Positions 47,454 through 57,491 of a stretch of DNA of 64,000 nucleotides are shown here, piece after piece. Numbering within the stretch: position 1 is the stretch's first letter; each line of letters opens with the position of its first letter. The translations under genes were made by a program, and so were the position numbers. The notes under the pieces were generated by a model that saw only the letters and a program-made list of their open reading frames with translations, made no database searches and was not told where the DNA came from. Origin of the DNA: Pedobacter montanisoli (GTDB taxonomy: Bacteria > Bacteroidota > Bacteroidia > Sphingobacteriales > Sphingobacteriaceae); assembly GCF_022809115.1 (NCBI RefSeq), contig NZ_JALGBH010000001.1, positions 1,364,001 through 1,428,000 on the forward strand, given 5' to 3'.

Positions 47454-47495
47454 ATTAAACAAAAAAGGAGGCAATTGCCTCCTTTTTTGTTTAAT
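47454..47495 (+). terminator. Perfect palindromic bidirectional terminator
   Basis: A 42-base perfect palindrome, with AAAAAAGGAGGCAA as the inner left arm and TTGCCTCCTTTTTT as the right. It serves both convergent genes, and its right end covers the stop codon of the minus-strand gene ending at 47491. Confidence 0.92.
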
Positions 47496-47724
47496 CTTCT
47501 AAAGGAAGATCTTCCTGCAAAAATCTGCTAATCTCAGACACATCTTTTTCAAATACATGCAATTGTATGCCGCTTATTGAAGCGTCTAACATAGGACGTA
47601 ACCAGGCTGTATTTTCTCCTGAAAGAAAACATTCGAAACCCGCATCCCGCAAACGGGTAAGGGTCATCTGCGCTTCAATCGGGTTTTCATAATTTTTATA
47701 TATTATTATTTTATCTGCTCCCAT
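47491..47724 (-). CDS. DUF2007 family small protein
   Basis: 77 residues: IIIYKNYENPIEAQMTLTRLRDAGFECFLSGENTAW, broken here as the N- and mid-section, then LHVFEKDVSEISRFLQ, the alpha-beta DUF2007 (putative signal transducing) pattern. Cytosolic. It lies 23 bases downstream of the GH1 gene on the same strand and might be co-transcribed. Confidence 0.78.
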   Translation of the reverse strand: MGADKIIIYKNYENPIEAQMTLTRLRDAGFECFLSGENTAWLRPMLDASISGIQLHVFEKDVSEISRFLQEDLPLED

Positions 47725-47747
47725 AAATTCTAAAATAACGTTTTATT

Positions 47748-49082
47748 TTACTTTTTCAAAAAATTCTGCCACCAGTATCCCGAGTTTTTTATGGTTCTTT
47801 TTTGAGTTTTAAAATCATTGTGAACCAATCCGAATTTAGCCTTATAGCCTTCAGCCCATTCAAAGTTATCAATAAGAGTCCAGACAAGATACCCTGTTAC
47901 AGGGGCTCCGTCTTTTTTGGCTTTTAATAAAGCTGCTAAATAAGCTTTAAAGTAATTGATACGTTCCTGATCATGAATTGCACCATTCATCATTTTGTCG
48001 TTAAACGCAGCGCCATTTTCTGTAATGATGATGTTCTTTATCGCAGGGTAGGAAGCAAACTGCATAATGATATCATAAAAGCTGTCAGCATTAATTTCCC
48101 AACCCATGGCAGTATAAGGTTTATGCCTGCTTTTGGCTTTTACTTCCCAGGCATTAACAACGGGCACAAACGTATTGTACTTGATTACCAAGGGAAAATA
48201 ATTTTGTAAGCCAATGAAATCAAAATCGAAGGCCATTTTTTCTTTGTAGCGCCAGATTGAATTACTAATTGCAAACTTTTCGAGAATATCCCAATTTGCC
48301 GTAGGAAAATCCAGTCCTAAAGCAGGTTCGATAAAAAGCCTGTTCATTAGACAGTTTACCCGCTCTGCAGCCATGAGGTCTGCCTGCTTATCGGTATAAG
48401 GAATTATTTTAGAACAAGAAAAAGTGGTGCTAATATTTGCATTGATAACTTCTGAACGTAATATTTTTCCACCTTCGGCCTGCGCAATTGCAGTATGTTT
48501 AACCGCATTCAAAAAATTATCGAGACCAGTTAATCCCGGTGCGTGCACGCCCAGCATATAACCTAAAGAAGTATAACCGAAAGGTTCATTCAGCACAATC
48601 CAGTTTTTTACTTTGTAGCCGTATTCTACAGCGCAAAGCCTTACAAACTCGTTAAAAGCTTCGTTTATAGAATAAACAGTCCAGCCTCCTTCTTTAGAAA
48701 GGGCTTCGGGTAAATCCCAATGGTATAGTGTAACATATGGTGTAAGGTCTAAGGCAAGGCAAGCATCAATTACATCATGGTAAAACTTTAAACCTTCTTT
48801 GTTGATCTTTCCTCTTCCTAAAGGTAAAACACGCGACCAGGCTATTGAAAATCTGAAGGCTTTAAACCCCAGTAATTTGACGAGAGCCAGATCTTCGGAA
48901 TATTTATGGTAAAAGTCACAGGCAATTTTTGGATTTCCGCCGTTTTTGATTTTGCCTAGTTTTCCTGCAAAAGTATCCCAAATGGATAATCCTTTACCAT
49001 AATTGTTGGCAGCGCCTTCAATTTGTGTGGCTGCGGTTGCTATACCCCATGTAAAATCCGGGCCAAAATCTGATGAATGCAT
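47748..49082 (-). CDS. Glycoside hydrolase family 1 beta-glucosidase
   Basis: 444 residues, usual GH1 length. FTWGIATAATQIEGA start, acid/base E166 in LNEP, nucleophile E355 in ITENGAAF, and the DNFEWAEGY aglycone region. No signal peptide, so it acts in the cytosol on glucosides or phosphoglucosides. Its precise substrate is unknown. It precedes a DUF2007 gene. Confidence 0.94.
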   Translation of the reverse strand: MHSSDFGPDFTWGIATAATQIEGAANNYGKGLSIWDTFAGKLGKIKNGGNPKIACDFYHKYSEDLALVKLLGFKAFRFSIAWSRVLPLGRGKINKEGLKFYHDVIDACLALDLTPYVTLYHWDLPEALSKEGGWTVYSINEAFNEFVRLCAVEYGYKVKNWIVLNEPFGYTSLGYMLGVHAPGLTGLDNFLNAVKHTAIAQAEGGKILRSEVINANISTTFSCSKIIPYTDKQADLMAAERVNCLMNRLFIEPALGLDFPTANWDILEKFAISNSIWRYKEKMAFDFDFIGLQNYFPLVIKYNTFVPVVNAWEVKAKSRHKPYTAMGWEINADSFYDIIMQFASYPAIKNIIITENGAAFNDKMMNGAIHDQERINYFKAYLAALLKAKKDGAPVTGYLVWTLIDNFEWAEGYKAKFGLVHNDFKTQKRTIKNSGYWWQNFLKK

Positions 49083-49154
49083 ATGTATTCTTAGATCGAC
49101 AATTTGCCATAACTAAGTTAATGTGATGTTAACTATTTGTGAAATTTTCGAAAG

Positions 49155-50969
49155 TTAACTTAAATCTAATCCAATCTGTTTTAACAATACAGCAGCATTA
49201 AAGGTTTTACATGGTCCCTTTTTAATTAAATAATCAAATTCCATTTCATCATGTGAAATCTGGATATCAAAATGGTAATTGCGTACAGATTGCGGATATT
49301 GATCTTCAAGTTCAGAAAGCTGTAAGTCGTGGGTAGCAAAAAGAGTAGGGGTTTTAAGAGTAATCATTTTTTCAATGAACACTTTTGAACCTGAGAATTT
49401 GTCTTTGCTATTTGTTCCTCTTAACATTTCATCTATCAATACTAAAGCATTGCCATGTTCTATTACATTAGCCAAAATCATTTTTAAGCGGTTAAGCTCT
49501 GCTTTAAAAGTAGAAGTATTCTCATTTAAATTGTCTTTTATGCGCATATAGGTTAATATTTTAAATATGCTGATTTGCATTTGGCCTGCACATACATTTG
49601 CACCTGCATAAGCTAAAACCATGTTGATGCCTATCGTTCTCAAAAAAGTACTTTTACCGGCCATATTAGAACCGGTAATGATATCAGTAGTTGGATGTGT
49701 TTCAAATTCGTAATCGTTTTTAATACATTTTTCAGGTGCAATTAGCGGGTGACCTACAGCTTTAGCTTTAAAGATGAAATCATCCTCAATCTGAGGAGTT
49801 TTCCATTCAGGATGGTTAAAATGTAAGGTAGCAAAAGCAATGATTTCTTCGCAATGGCTGATTGATTCGAGCCCTTCAACGACATTATCCGAAGCTTTAT
49901 CACACCATTTTTGTAAATCAATGCAGCACTTTATATCCCAGAGAAAAAAGTAGTTCAGGATGATAACCATTACCATATTTAGACGGGCATCAAAAGCCTG
50001 AATGATCTTTGATAAATCTTTGATTTGCACGCTTAATTTGTTTTTTCTTGAGAGATATCGAGCCAGATAAGGGCTTTGCCATTCTTTTTCTTCTGTCCAG
50101 TTAATTACATCAGCATAATTACTGATGAGGCCTGAGCTGCCGCTGAAACCAAAATAAACCTGATTGATTTTCTTCATAAAGCCGAAAATGAGCGAAGCAT
50201 TTAAAATGGCGATAAGACTTAGCAAAGACCAGAACTTGCCTCCAAATACGATAGCAATAAGTAGGATGCCAAATGAAAGAAACGGAATGATGTTTAAATA
50301 GAAGCGCAGGTAGATGTTTTTAGTAAATTGTAACTGCTCCTGTAAAGAATGATTGAGCTTTTGCTTGATCAGTTTGATCTTATTGCCATCATGTTCTTTT
50401 AATTTTGCCCTGAATTCAAATGTTTTTTTAATGACACCATTCATTTCGGCTATAGCTTCTTGCCTTTCTATAATCTCGCGCTTATTTTTTTCTGTATCCA
50501 GATTCCGTGCTAACTCGTCTTTGCCTTTTTGGGTTGCACAACGGTTAATGAGCTGGTATAATGAACCTGGCCCGAAAATATCGAGATCTGAACTGTAAGG
50601 ATGATGCTCATTATTATAATCCTGCCCATTTCCATAACCATTACCTTGAGCGGTTAAAACATTAATTTCATTCTCAAAAACCCATTTAAGGTGCCTTTCA
50701 TATTCTTCTTGGCTAATTAACTTATTTTGCTTTTTTACAATTAGGATAAACCCAATAACAGGAAATAATAACGTTATACTCCAAAATACAATAACTGTAT
50801 TATTTTTTGAACTTAGCAAAAGCACAAAGAAGAGTATTTCTATACCCATTGCTATTAAACGGGCTACAGAATGCCGGTTAATTTGTTTTTTTAATAATCC
50901 GATTTGTTGTGTACACTGATTAATCTGTTCTTTATAATAGGCTAATACTTCAGACTGCGTTTTAAACAT
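49155..50969 (-). CDS. Membrane-anchored MutS-like ATPase
   Basis: 604 residues from the ATG at 50969; an upstream TTG would add 15 residues and lies in the promoter region. The N-terminal half has paired hydrophobic segments (about 30-75 and 210-260). The C-terminal ~210 residues hold the MutS ATPase: Walker A GSNMAGKST, LIDEMLRGTNSKDK (Walker B and following), and ATHDLQLSEL. It lacks the mismatch-reading and clamp domains of true MutS. The role of this Bacteroidota group is unknown. Confidence 0.85.
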   Translation of the reverse strand: MFKTQSEVLAYYKEQINQCTQQIGLLKKQINRHSVARLIAMGIEILFFVLLLSSKNNTVIVFWSITLLFPVIGFILIVKKQNKLISQEEYERHLKWVFENEINVLTAQGNGYGNGQDYNNEHHPYSSDLDIFGPGSLYQLINRCATQKGKDELARNLDTEKNKREIIERQEAIAEMNGVIKKTFEFRAKLKEHDGNKIKLIKQKLNHSLQEQLQFTKNIYLRFYLNIIPFLSFGILLIAIVFGGKFWSLLSLIAILNASLIFGFMKKINQVYFGFSGSSGLISNYADVINWTEEKEWQSPYLARYLSRKNKLSVQIKDLSKIIQAFDARLNMVMVIILNYFFLWDIKCCIDLQKWCDKASDNVVEGLESISHCEEIIAFATLHFNHPEWKTPQIEDDFIFKAKAVGHPLIAPEKCIKNDYEFETHPTTDIITGSNMAGKSTFLRTIGINMVLAYAGANVCAGQMQISIFKILTYMRIKDNLNENTSTFKAELNRLKMILANVIEHGNALVLIDEMLRGTNSKDKFSGSKVFIEKMITLKTPTLFATHDLQLSELEDQYPQSVRNYHFDIQISHDEMEFDYLIKKGPCKTFNAAVLLKQIGLDLS

Positions 50970-51058
50970 TATATATTTGAATTGTTTTAGGATAAAGATA
51001 AACAATAACCTCAAATTTGATTTTTAAAAGGGCTTATTGTTACTTGTAATTAATTTTA

Positions 51059-51532
51059 ATGAAGATCACTTTAATAGCAATTGGTAAAACAGAAGATAAA
51101 TACCTGATTGAAGGTATGGAGAAATATTTAACCCGATTAAAGCACTATATCAACTTTACACTGGTTATTATTCCTGATATTAAGAATACTAAAAACCTAA
51201 CACAAGCTCAACAAAAGGCAAAAGAGGCCGAGCTTATCTTAAAGCAATTAAGTAATAGTGATACAGTAGTGCTATTGGATGAGAAAGGTAAAAAGTATAC
51301 TTCTGTAAAATTTGCCGATTACCTGAATAAACAGATGGTAGGTAGTATTCAGCATCTGGTTTTTATTATTGGCGGGCCTTATGGTTTTGACCAAAGCATT
51401 TACCAGCGGGCTAACGGAAATTTGTCTTTATCGGATATGACTTTCTCTCATCAAATGGTAAGATTGTTTTTTATAGAACAGTTGTATAGAGCTTTTACCA
51501 TTTTAAAAAATGAGCCCTATCACCATGAGTAA
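51059..51532 (+). CDS. rlmH: 23S rRNA (pseudouridine-1915 N3) methyltransferase
   Basis: 157 residues, SPOUT fold: MKITLIAIGKTEDKYLIEGMEKY, LVFIIGGPYGFDQSIY and LSDMTFSHQMVRLFFIEQLYRAF, split here, give the RlmH pattern with the trefoil-knot SAM site. It methylates pseudouridine 1915 in helix 69 of mature ribosomes. A 42-residue gene follows. Confidence 0.95.
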   Translation: MKITLIAIGKTEDKYLIEGMEKYLTRLKHYINFTLVIIPDIKNTKNLTQAQQKAKEAELILKQLSNSDTVVLLDEKGKKYTSVKFADYLNKQMVGSIQHLVFIIGGPYGFDQSIYQRANGNLSLSDMTFSHQMVRLFFIEQLYRAFTILKNEPYHHE

Positions 51533-51579
51533 TTATGGAAATTATAAAAAATTAGCATCTTTAAACAAAAGCCGTTTTT

Positions 51580-51708
51580 ATGTTACCAAGCGATTATAAA
51601 CGTAAGTATAGGTTTAGAACTGATACTGCGAATGAAAGAAAATATATGAAAGCCGTATTATATGTTACCGTTATAGTTCTGGCAGTTTTATGGTATTTAA
51701 TGAAATAA
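51580..51708 (+). CDS. 42-residue single-pass membrane protein
   Basis: The ORF begins MLPSDYKRKYRFRTDT and ends with a transmembrane stretch (AVLYVTVIVLAVLWYLM) and a final Lys. Basic N-terminus, C-out orientation. It lies between rlmH and a strong terminator, which supports a real gene. Unrecognised family. Confidence 0.55.
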   Translation: MLPSDYKRKYRFRTDTANERKYMKAVLYVTVIVLAVLWYLMK

Positions 51709-51722
51709 AATCTTTATTGAAT

Positions 51723-51760
51723 AAAAAGGAGGCCTTATTTTTATATAAGGCCTCCTTTTT
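51723..51760 (+). terminator. Bidirectional terminator
   Basis: A 16-base perfect stem, AAAAAGGAGGCCTTAT with ATAAGGCCTCCTTTTT, around TTTTAT. It serves the small membrane protein gene and the convergent DUF4293 gene. Confidence 0.9.
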
Positions 51761-51771
51761 TTATAGAGTTG

Positions 51772-52227
51772 TTATCTTAATCTGTCAGCAGATCTGATCA
51801 ATTTTTCATCGTGATTAATCCCTCTGATGGCTAAGAAATTAAAAATAATGGCAATTAAAGGCAATCCTATACCAATCCCTAGATTAATACTGGTTAAAGT
51901 GCCTGGAATCTGTTTGGTTAATTGCGAAAACCAAAAAGAAAGAACAACAATTAAAAAAATATTCAGAAAAATAATCCTTTTTTGCAAAGTACGGTTCCTA
52001 TAATTAAAAATGTTTACAAGGTTAATTAATCCAGCTAATACGGTACTGGCAAGGAGCAGAATATTAGTTGTACTTTCAGTTGTATTGCCTACGTGTTTTT
52101 CTATGCTTTTAACCATTACAACATAAGTGGCATCGGTAGTTATTGCTGTAAAAAGAGGAGCAAAGCATAAGCATGCTAGTGTGATGGCGGCCATAAGAAG
52201 CCATACAGACTGTATTCTTTGTATCAT
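51772..52227 (-). CDS. DUF4293 family membrane protein
   Basis: I start at the Met of MIQRIQSVWLLMA, the usual DUF4293 N-terminus; 17 upstream in-frame residues look untranslated. The 151-residue protein has four membrane segments and ends DEKLIRSADRLR, characteristic of this Bacteroidota family. Inner membrane; function unknown. Confidence 0.82.
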   Translation of the reverse strand: MIQRIQSVWLLMAAITLACLCFAPLFTAITTDATYVVMVKSIEKHVGNTTESTTNILLLASTVLAGLINLVNIFNYRNRTLQKRIIFLNIFLIVVLSFWFSQLTKQIPGTLTSINLGIGIGLPLIAIIFNFLAIRGINHDEKLIRSADRLR

Positions 52228-52315
52228 AGAGTTTCTTTTTTCTTCAAAAGTAATCAAAATAAGCTGTTTGATTAACAAGCTTAATATGTAAAAATGTTTT
52301 TAGATAAATAACTTT

Positions 52316-52323
52316 TAACTTTG
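52316..52323 (+). promoter_or_regulatory. Promoter box of truA
   Basis: TAACTTTG, exact -7 match, ending 4 bases before the GTG start of truA, implying a leaderless mRNA. Confidence 0.55.
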
Positions 52324-52327
52324 CAGA

Positions 52328-53095
52328 GTGTTACTCAAAAGGTTTTTTATAGAGATCAGTTATGATGGAACTGATTTTCATGGCTGGCAAATACAGCCCA
52401 ATGCAATTACCGTACAATCTTGTTTAGATAAGGCTTTAAGTACATTTTTTAGGCAAGAAGTAATCACTGTAGGTTGCGGGCGTACAGATACAGGAGTACA
52501 CGCGACACAATTTTTTGCGCATTTTGATCTGAAAGAAACCCCTGAGTTTAAATCTGAGGCTGCAGTTACGGGCATTAACGCTTTATTACCTTTTAGTATT
52601 GCAGTTAAAAATGTTTTTGAGGTTGATTTAGGTGCCAATTCACGCTTTGATGCGGTTTCAAGAACCTATAAATATTATATCCATTTTAATAAAGATCCTT
52701 TTAAGGTTAACAGATCCTGGCTGTATAAGTGGTCGTTGTTAGATTTGCCTAAGATGAACGAAGCAGCTGCCACTTTGATGGAGTATACAGATTTTTCCTG
52801 TTTCAGTAAAAGTAAAACGCAAACATTTACCAATAACTGCAAATTAATGCATGCAAAATTTGAAGAAACAGATGGAGGATTGGTCTTTACCATAAAAGCC
52901 GATCGTTTTTTGCGCAATATGGTAAGAGCAATTGTAGGAACTTTAATTATGGTAGGTAAAGGAGATATTGGAATTGATGAAGTTAGAAAAATTGTAGAAA
53001 GCAAAAGCAGGAGTAATGCAGGGCAATCGGTTCCGGCATGTGGACTATATCTTATTAACATAGCTTACCCCTCAACAGAAGAAGCAGAAATATAG
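52328..53095 (+). CDS. truA: tRNA pseudouridine synthase A
   Basis: 255 residues. KRFFIEISYDGTDFHGWQIQPN opens the protein, with the catalytic Asp in GRTDTGVHA (D54) and RTYKYYI later. The enzyme makes pseudouridine at 38-40 of tRNA. GTG is the only plausible start; there is no in-frame ATG near. A promoter box ends 4 bases before it. Confidence 0.95.
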   Translation: MLLKRFFIEISYDGTDFHGWQIQPNAITVQSCLDKALSTFFRQEVITVGCGRTDTGVHATQFFAHFDLKETPEFKSEAAVTGINALLPFSIAVKNVFEVDLGANSRFDAVSRTYKYYIHFNKDPFKVNRSWLYKWSLLDLPKMNEAAATLMEYTDFSCFSKSKTQTFTNNCKLMHAKFEETDGGLVFTIKADRFLRNMVRAIVGTLIMVGKGDIGIDEVRKIVESKSRSNAGQSVPACGLYLINIAYPSTEEAEI

Positions 53096-53114
53096 ATACA
53101 AATCTCCTTTTTTG

Positions 53115-53122
53115 TATATTTG
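53115..53122 (+). promoter_or_regulatory. Promoter box of the RlpA-like gene
   Basis: TATATTTG, exact -7 match, 22 bases before the ATG at 53145; no good -33 element seen. Confidence 0.5.
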
Positions 53123-53144
53123 TTCGTTTACCCAATATCATGTT

Positions 53145-53516
53145 ATGAGGTTAATACTTTTATTTTGTTTGTTTAGCTTTGGTGCTTATGCCCAGGATAT
53201 ACAAACAAAACAGCCTGATACAGTAGTTCAAACCATTTTTACTACTTATTATGCTAAAAAATTTGAAGGTAGAAAAACTACAAGCGGAGAACGGTACAGA
53301 TCTTCTAAATTTACCGCAGCACACCGAACCCTGCCATTTGGAACCATCATAAAAGTGAAAAACTTACATAATGGTAAAACAGTAGAAGTACGTGTTAATG
53401 ACCGCGGCCCTTTCAGCAAAAAATTTGCTTTAGATATCTCAAAAGCAGCAGCTAAAGCCCTAGGTATTTTCAATTTAGGTTATGCCAGGGTAGAGATCTC
53501 TTATGTGACAAAATAA
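53145..53516 (+). CDS. RlpA-family septal lytic transglycosylase-like protein
   Basis: 123 residues from the ATG at 53145, where a signal peptide (LILLFCLFSFGAYAQ) begins. The double-psi beta-barrel shows TTSGERYRSSKFTAAHRTLPFG in family form and VRVNDRGPF with the catalytic Asp. Related RlpA proteins cleave denuded glycan strands at the septum. It lacks a SPOR domain. Periplasmic or outer-membrane side. Confidence 0.85.
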   Translation: MRLILLFCLFSFGAYAQDIQTKQPDTVVQTIFTTYYAKKFEGRKTTSGERYRSSKFTAAHRTLPFGTIIKVKNLHNGKTVEVRVNDRGPFSKKFALDISKAAAKALGIFNLGYARVEISYVTK

Positions 53517-53687
53517 CATGCTTAAACTGCCTTCTCAAAATTATTAACACCCTAAAAAAAATGCTAAGTACTTAAAATTAATTAATTAGTATTTTTTTGC
53601 GCAGGTCTTCACTCTAAAAAGCGCTAAAATCAACACTTCGCCAGAGTCATGTTAACAACTTTAAAAGTTATTCAGTAAGGTAAGTTT

Positions 53688-53695
53688 TATATTTG
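53688..53695 (+). promoter_or_regulatory. Promoter box of nrdB
   Basis: TATATTTG is an exact -7 match. A transcript from here would have an untranslated leader of about 215 bases before nrdB. Confidence 0.45.
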
Positions 53696-53762
53696 TTAAG
53701 CAGAGTTCTTTAATAGAAAGCATCCCATTTATTTTATAAATATTTAGGCATTAACAGGTTAC

Positions 53763-53876
53763 AAAGTTTAGCGATTTAAACTTTTTAAATCCGGTTGAAT
53801 GTGCCTGCTTCGATGCGCTATAAAGCTGCGATAAGGTAAATAAAAGTGATCATGAAATAAACTTCATGTCCGCTTT
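53763..53876 (+). promoter_or_regulatory. Structured nrdB leader
   Basis: Of the 400-base gap between the RlpA-like gene and nrdB, this part folds. AAAGTTTA (53763-53770) pairs with TAAACTTT (53777-53784). CATGAA (53851-53856) pairs with TTCATG (53863-53868), extended by AAAGTG (53843-53848) with CGCTTT (53871-53876). The rest of the gap shows no gene. It may be a regulatory RNA element. Confidence 0.45.
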
Positions 53877-53916
53877 CTGAAAATAGCTATTTCTAAACGT
53901 TAAAAAATTTATACAT

Positions 53917-54891
53917 ATGGAGCAAGATGAGTTACTACTAAGAGAAAATAAAGACCGCTTTGTTTTATTACCCATTAAGTACCCGGCAGTTTGGGAAATG
54001 TATAAAAAAGCTGAAGCAAGTTTTTGGACGGCCGAAGAAATTGACCTGTCTGATGACCTTAAACATTGGGAGAATCTGAACAGCGGTGAGCGTCATTTCA
54101 TTTCGCATATTCTAGCATTTTTTGCTGCTAGCGATGGTATTGTGAATGAGAATCTTGCTGTTAACTTTATGAGTGAGGTACAGATTCCTGAAGCCCGTTG
54201 TTATTACGGATTTCAGATTATGATGGAGAATATCCACTCAGAAACCTATGCTTTGTTAATAGATACTTATGTTAAAGATCCGGAAGAAAAAGATCGCTTA
54301 TTCCACGCCATAGAAACCGTTCCGGCTGTAAAGAGAAAAGCAGAATGGGCTTTAAGATGGATAGAGAACGGTTCTTTTGCTGAACGTCTGGTTGCTTTCG
54401 CAGCAGTGGAAGGTATTTTCTTTAGCGGTAGTTTCTGCTCTATTTTCTGGCTTAAAAAGCGTGGGCTGATGCCAGGATTAACTTTTAGTAACGAATTGAT
54501 TTCGAGAGATGAAGGATCTCACTGTGAGTTTGCTTGTTTATTATATAGTATGTTGAAAAACAAACTGAGTCAGGAACAAGTACATACGCTTATTAAAGAT
54601 GCAGTAGAGATTGAAAAAATGTTCATTACCGATGCTTTACCAGTAGCGTTAATTGGTATGAATGCCAAATTAATGAGCCAGTATATAGAATTTGTAGCCG
54701 ATAGATGGTTAACTGAACTGGGCTATGCAAAAATCTATAACTCTACTAATCCGTTTGATTTTATGGAAATGATTTCTTTACAAGGGAAAACCAATTTCTT
54801 TGAGAAACGTGTGGGAGATTACCAAAAAAGTGGTGTGTTAACCGCTTCAGAAGATAAAGCTCAGGCTTTTTCTTTAGATGAAGATTTTTAA
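53917..54891 (+). CDS. nrdB: Ribonucleotide reductase class Ia, beta subunit
   Basis: 324 residues, close to the eukaryotic R2 type. Iron ligands: D73, E104, H107, E165, E199 and H202; the radical Tyr is probably Y111 in SETYALL. The sequence [19 protein letters not shown], cut here, shows this region. It makes the tyrosyl radical for deoxynucleotide synthesis. It is followed by nrdA after 132 bases that include a dispersed repeat. Confidence 0.97.
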   Translation: MEQDELLLRENKDRFVLLPIKYPAVWEMYKKAEASFWTAEEIDLSDDLKHWENLNSGERHFISHILAFFAASDGIVNENLAVNFMSEVQIPEARCYYGFQIMMENIHSETYALLIDTYVKDPEEKDRLFHAIETVPAVKRKAEWALRWIENGSFAERLVAFAAVEGIFFSGSFCSIFWLKKRGLMPGLTFSNELISRDEGSHCEFACLLYSMLKNKLSQEQVHTLIKDAVEIEKMFITDALPVALIGMNAKLMSQYIEFVADRWLTELGYAKIYNSTNPFDFMEMISLQGKTNFFEKRVGDYQKSGVLTASEDKAQAFSLDEDF

Positions 54892-54937
54892 ATTAAGGCA
54901 AAAGGTATAAGGTTTTAGATATAGGTTAAGTTTCTTA

Positions 54938-54955
54938 TCTCAAATCTCATATCTC
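54938..54955. repeat. Copy of a dispersed intergenic repeat
   Basis: TCTCAAATCTCATATCTC between nrdB and nrdA matches words in the rpsM-rpsK gap (16669-16690). Both lie between genes of one operon. Confidence 0.5.
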
Positions 54956-55023
54956 GATACTTATAATAATATATTTTAAAACTGATGCCGCTATTTAAAA
55001 TATGCATCATAAATTTTTAAAGG

Positions 55024-57402
55024 ATGTTTGTAATAAAAAGAGACGGCCGCAAAGAAGCGGTAAAATTTGATAAAATTACAGCTCGTATAGAGAAGCTGTG
55101 CTATGGTTTTAATGCTGATCTGGTAGATCCTATCGATGTAGCCAGAAAAGTAATTGAAGGTTTATATGATGGCGTAACCACATCTGAACTGGATAACCTG
55201 GCAGCAGAAACAGCAGCATCTTTAACAACCAAACATCCTGATTATGCATTGCTGGCATCCCGTATTGCTGTTTCTAACTTACATAAGAATACCTTAAAGT
55301 CTTTCTCTAAAACCATGGAGATGCTTTATAACTATGTGGATCCAAAAACAGGAAAAGATTCGGCTTTAATTGCTGACGATGTATGGAAAGTTATCGAAGA
55401 GAATGCAGAAATTTTGGATAGTACCATTATTTATGACAGAGACTTCGGCTTCGATTATTTTGGTTTTAAAACTTTAGAAAAATCATATTTACTAAAAGTT
55501 AATGGTAAAATTGTTGAGCGTCCTCAACATTTATTTATGCGTGTTGCTGTTGGTATTCATAAAGAAGATATTGATAGTGCAATTGCTACTTATAATTTAA
55601 TGAGTGAGCGTTGGTTTACGCATGCAACACCTACTTTGTTCAATGCTGCAACACCAAAACCGCAAATGTCTTCATGCTTCTTGTTAACTATGCAGGATGA
55701 CAGTATTGAGGGTATTTATGATACATTGAAACAAACGGCTAAGATTTCTCAAAGTGCAGGTGGTATTGGTTTAAGCATACACAATATCCGTGCTACAGGT
55801 GCTTATATTGGCGGTACAAACGGAACAAGTAATGGTATTGTACCTATGTTACGTGTTTTCAATGACACTGCCCGCTATGTAGATCAGGGTGGTGGTAAAC
55901 GTAAAGGTGCGTTTGCTATTTATTTAGAGCCTTGGCATGCTGATATTTTTGAATTCTTAGACCTGCGTAAAAACCATGGTAAAGAAGAAATGCGTGCCCG
56001 TGATTTATTCTATGCACTTTGGATCAACGATTTGTTTATGCAACGTGTAGAAGAAAATGGAGATTGGAGCCTATTCTCTCCAGATGAGGCACCAGGCTTA
56101 GCAGATTGCCATAGTGAAGAATTTAACAAATTATATGTTAAATACGAGCAGGAAGGCAGAGCCCGTAAAACAGTTAAAGCACAAGAGTTATGGTTTGCTA
56201 TTTTAGATGCTCAGATTGAGACAGGTACGCCATATTTGTTGTATAAAGATGCCGCAAACAGTAAATCTAACCAGCAAAATTTAGGTACGATTAAGTCTTC
56301 AAACTTATGTACTGAAATTATTGAATACACTTCTAAAGACGAGGTGGCGGTTTGTAATCTGGCTTCGTTGGCATTACCTCGCTTTGTAATCAATGGAGAA
56401 TTTGACCATCAGAAATTATATGATGTAACTTATCAGGCTACTTTGAACCTGAATAGAATTATCGACCATAACTATTATCCGGTTAAAGAAGCAGAGAATT
56501 CAAATTTGCGTCACCGTCCGGTTGGTTTAGGTGTACAAGGATTAGCTGATGCGTTTATTTTAATGCGTTATCCTTTTGAAAGCGATGCCGCTAAAAGATT
56601 GAATAAAGATATCTTTGAAACGATTTATTTTGCTGCAATGACTGCTTCAGCAGATTTAGCAGAGAAACATGGTGCTTACAAAACCTTTAAAGGTTCTCCT
56701 TTATCAAAAGGACAATTCCAGTTTGATTTATGGAATGTAACACCAGACAGCAATCGTTGGGATTGGGAAAGCTTAAGGAAACGCGTGGTGAAAAAAGGTG
56801 TTTACAACTCGTTGTTAGTAGCTCCGATGCCTACAGCTTCAACTTCACAAATTTTAGGTAACAATGAATGTTTTGAGCCATATACTTCTAACATTTACAC
56901 ACGTCGTGTATTAAGCGGTGAGTTTATTGTGGTAAACAAACATTTATTAAAAGATTTGGTAGCTTTAGGTTTATGGAGCCCGCAAATGAAAGATAGAATT
57001 ATCTTAGCTAACGGTTCTATTCAAGATATACCTGAAATTCCAGATTATATCAAAGAATTGTATAAAACAGTTTGGGAGATCAAGATGCGTAATATTATAG
57101 ATATGGCAGCTGATAGAGGTGCTTATATCTGTCAATCGCAATCATTGAATTTATTCGTGAACTCGCCAAATACTTCAAAACTAACTTCAATGCACTTCTA
57201 TGCATGGAAAAAAGGTTTAAAAACCGGTATGTATTATCTACGTACACAAGCAGCCGGACAGGCAGTTAAGTTTACGGTAGAGAACCAGGCTGGTAAAGCT
57301 ATGGAGGCGGTTATTCCTGAAGTAATTGAAAACGCAGCTGAGGAAATCATCTCAGGTCCGGTTTGTACAATGGAAGAAGGATGTATCAGTTGTTCAGGAT
57401 AA
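55024..57402 (+). CDS. nrdA: Ribonucleotide reductase class Ia, alpha subunit
   Basis: 792 residues. An ATP-cone lies at about 1-92 (allosteric activity site), then the 10-stranded barrel with [17 protein letters not shown] region, NLCTEI and [23 protein letters not shown] in family form. The C-terminus carries the redox Cys pair CISC that thioredoxin or glutaredoxin reduces. It reduces ribonucleoside diphosphates with NrdB. Confidence 0.97.
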   Translation: MFVIKRDGRKEAVKFDKITARIEKLCYGFNADLVDPIDVARKVIEGLYDGVTTSELDNLAAETAASLTTKHPDYALLASRIAVSNLHKNTLKSFSKTMEMLYNYVDPKTGKDSALIADDVWKVIEENAEILDSTIIYDRDFGFDYFGFKTLEKSYLLKVNGKIVERPQHLFMRVAVGIHKEDIDSAIATYNLMSERWFTHATPTLFNAATPKPQMSSCFLLTMQDDSIEGIYDTLKQTAKISQSAGGIGLSIHNIRATGAYIGGTNGTSNGIVPMLRVFNDTARYVDQGGGKRKGAFAIYLEPWHADIFEFLDLRKNHGKEEMRARDLFYALWINDLFMQRVEENGDWSLFSPDEAPGLADCHSEEFNKLYVKYEQEGRARKTVKAQELWFAILDAQIETGTPYLLYKDAANSKSNQQNLGTIKSSNLCTEIIEYTSKDEVAVCNLASLALPRFVINGEFDHQKLYDVTYQATLNLNRIIDHNYYPVKEAENSNLRHRPVGLGVQGLADAFILMRYPFESDAAKRLNKDIFETIYFAAMTASADLAEKHGAYKTFKGSPLSKGQFQFDLWNVTPDSNRWDWESLRKRVVKKGVYNSLLVAPMPTASTSQILGNNECFEPYTSNIYTRRVLSGEFIVVNKHLLKDLVALGLWSPQMKDRIILANGSIQDIPEIPDYIKELYKTVWEIKMRNIIDMAADRGAYICQSQSLNLFVNSPNTSKLTSMHFYAWKKGLKTGMYYLRTQAAGQAVKFTVENQAGKAMEAVIPEVIENAAEEIISGPVCTMEEGCISCSG

Positions 57403-57491
57403 TATCTTAAAGATTAATTTTAACAAATCGTTATAATGTAAGGTTTTGCAACAAAATGCAAAACCTTATTTTTTGTCTGTATTTTTACATT

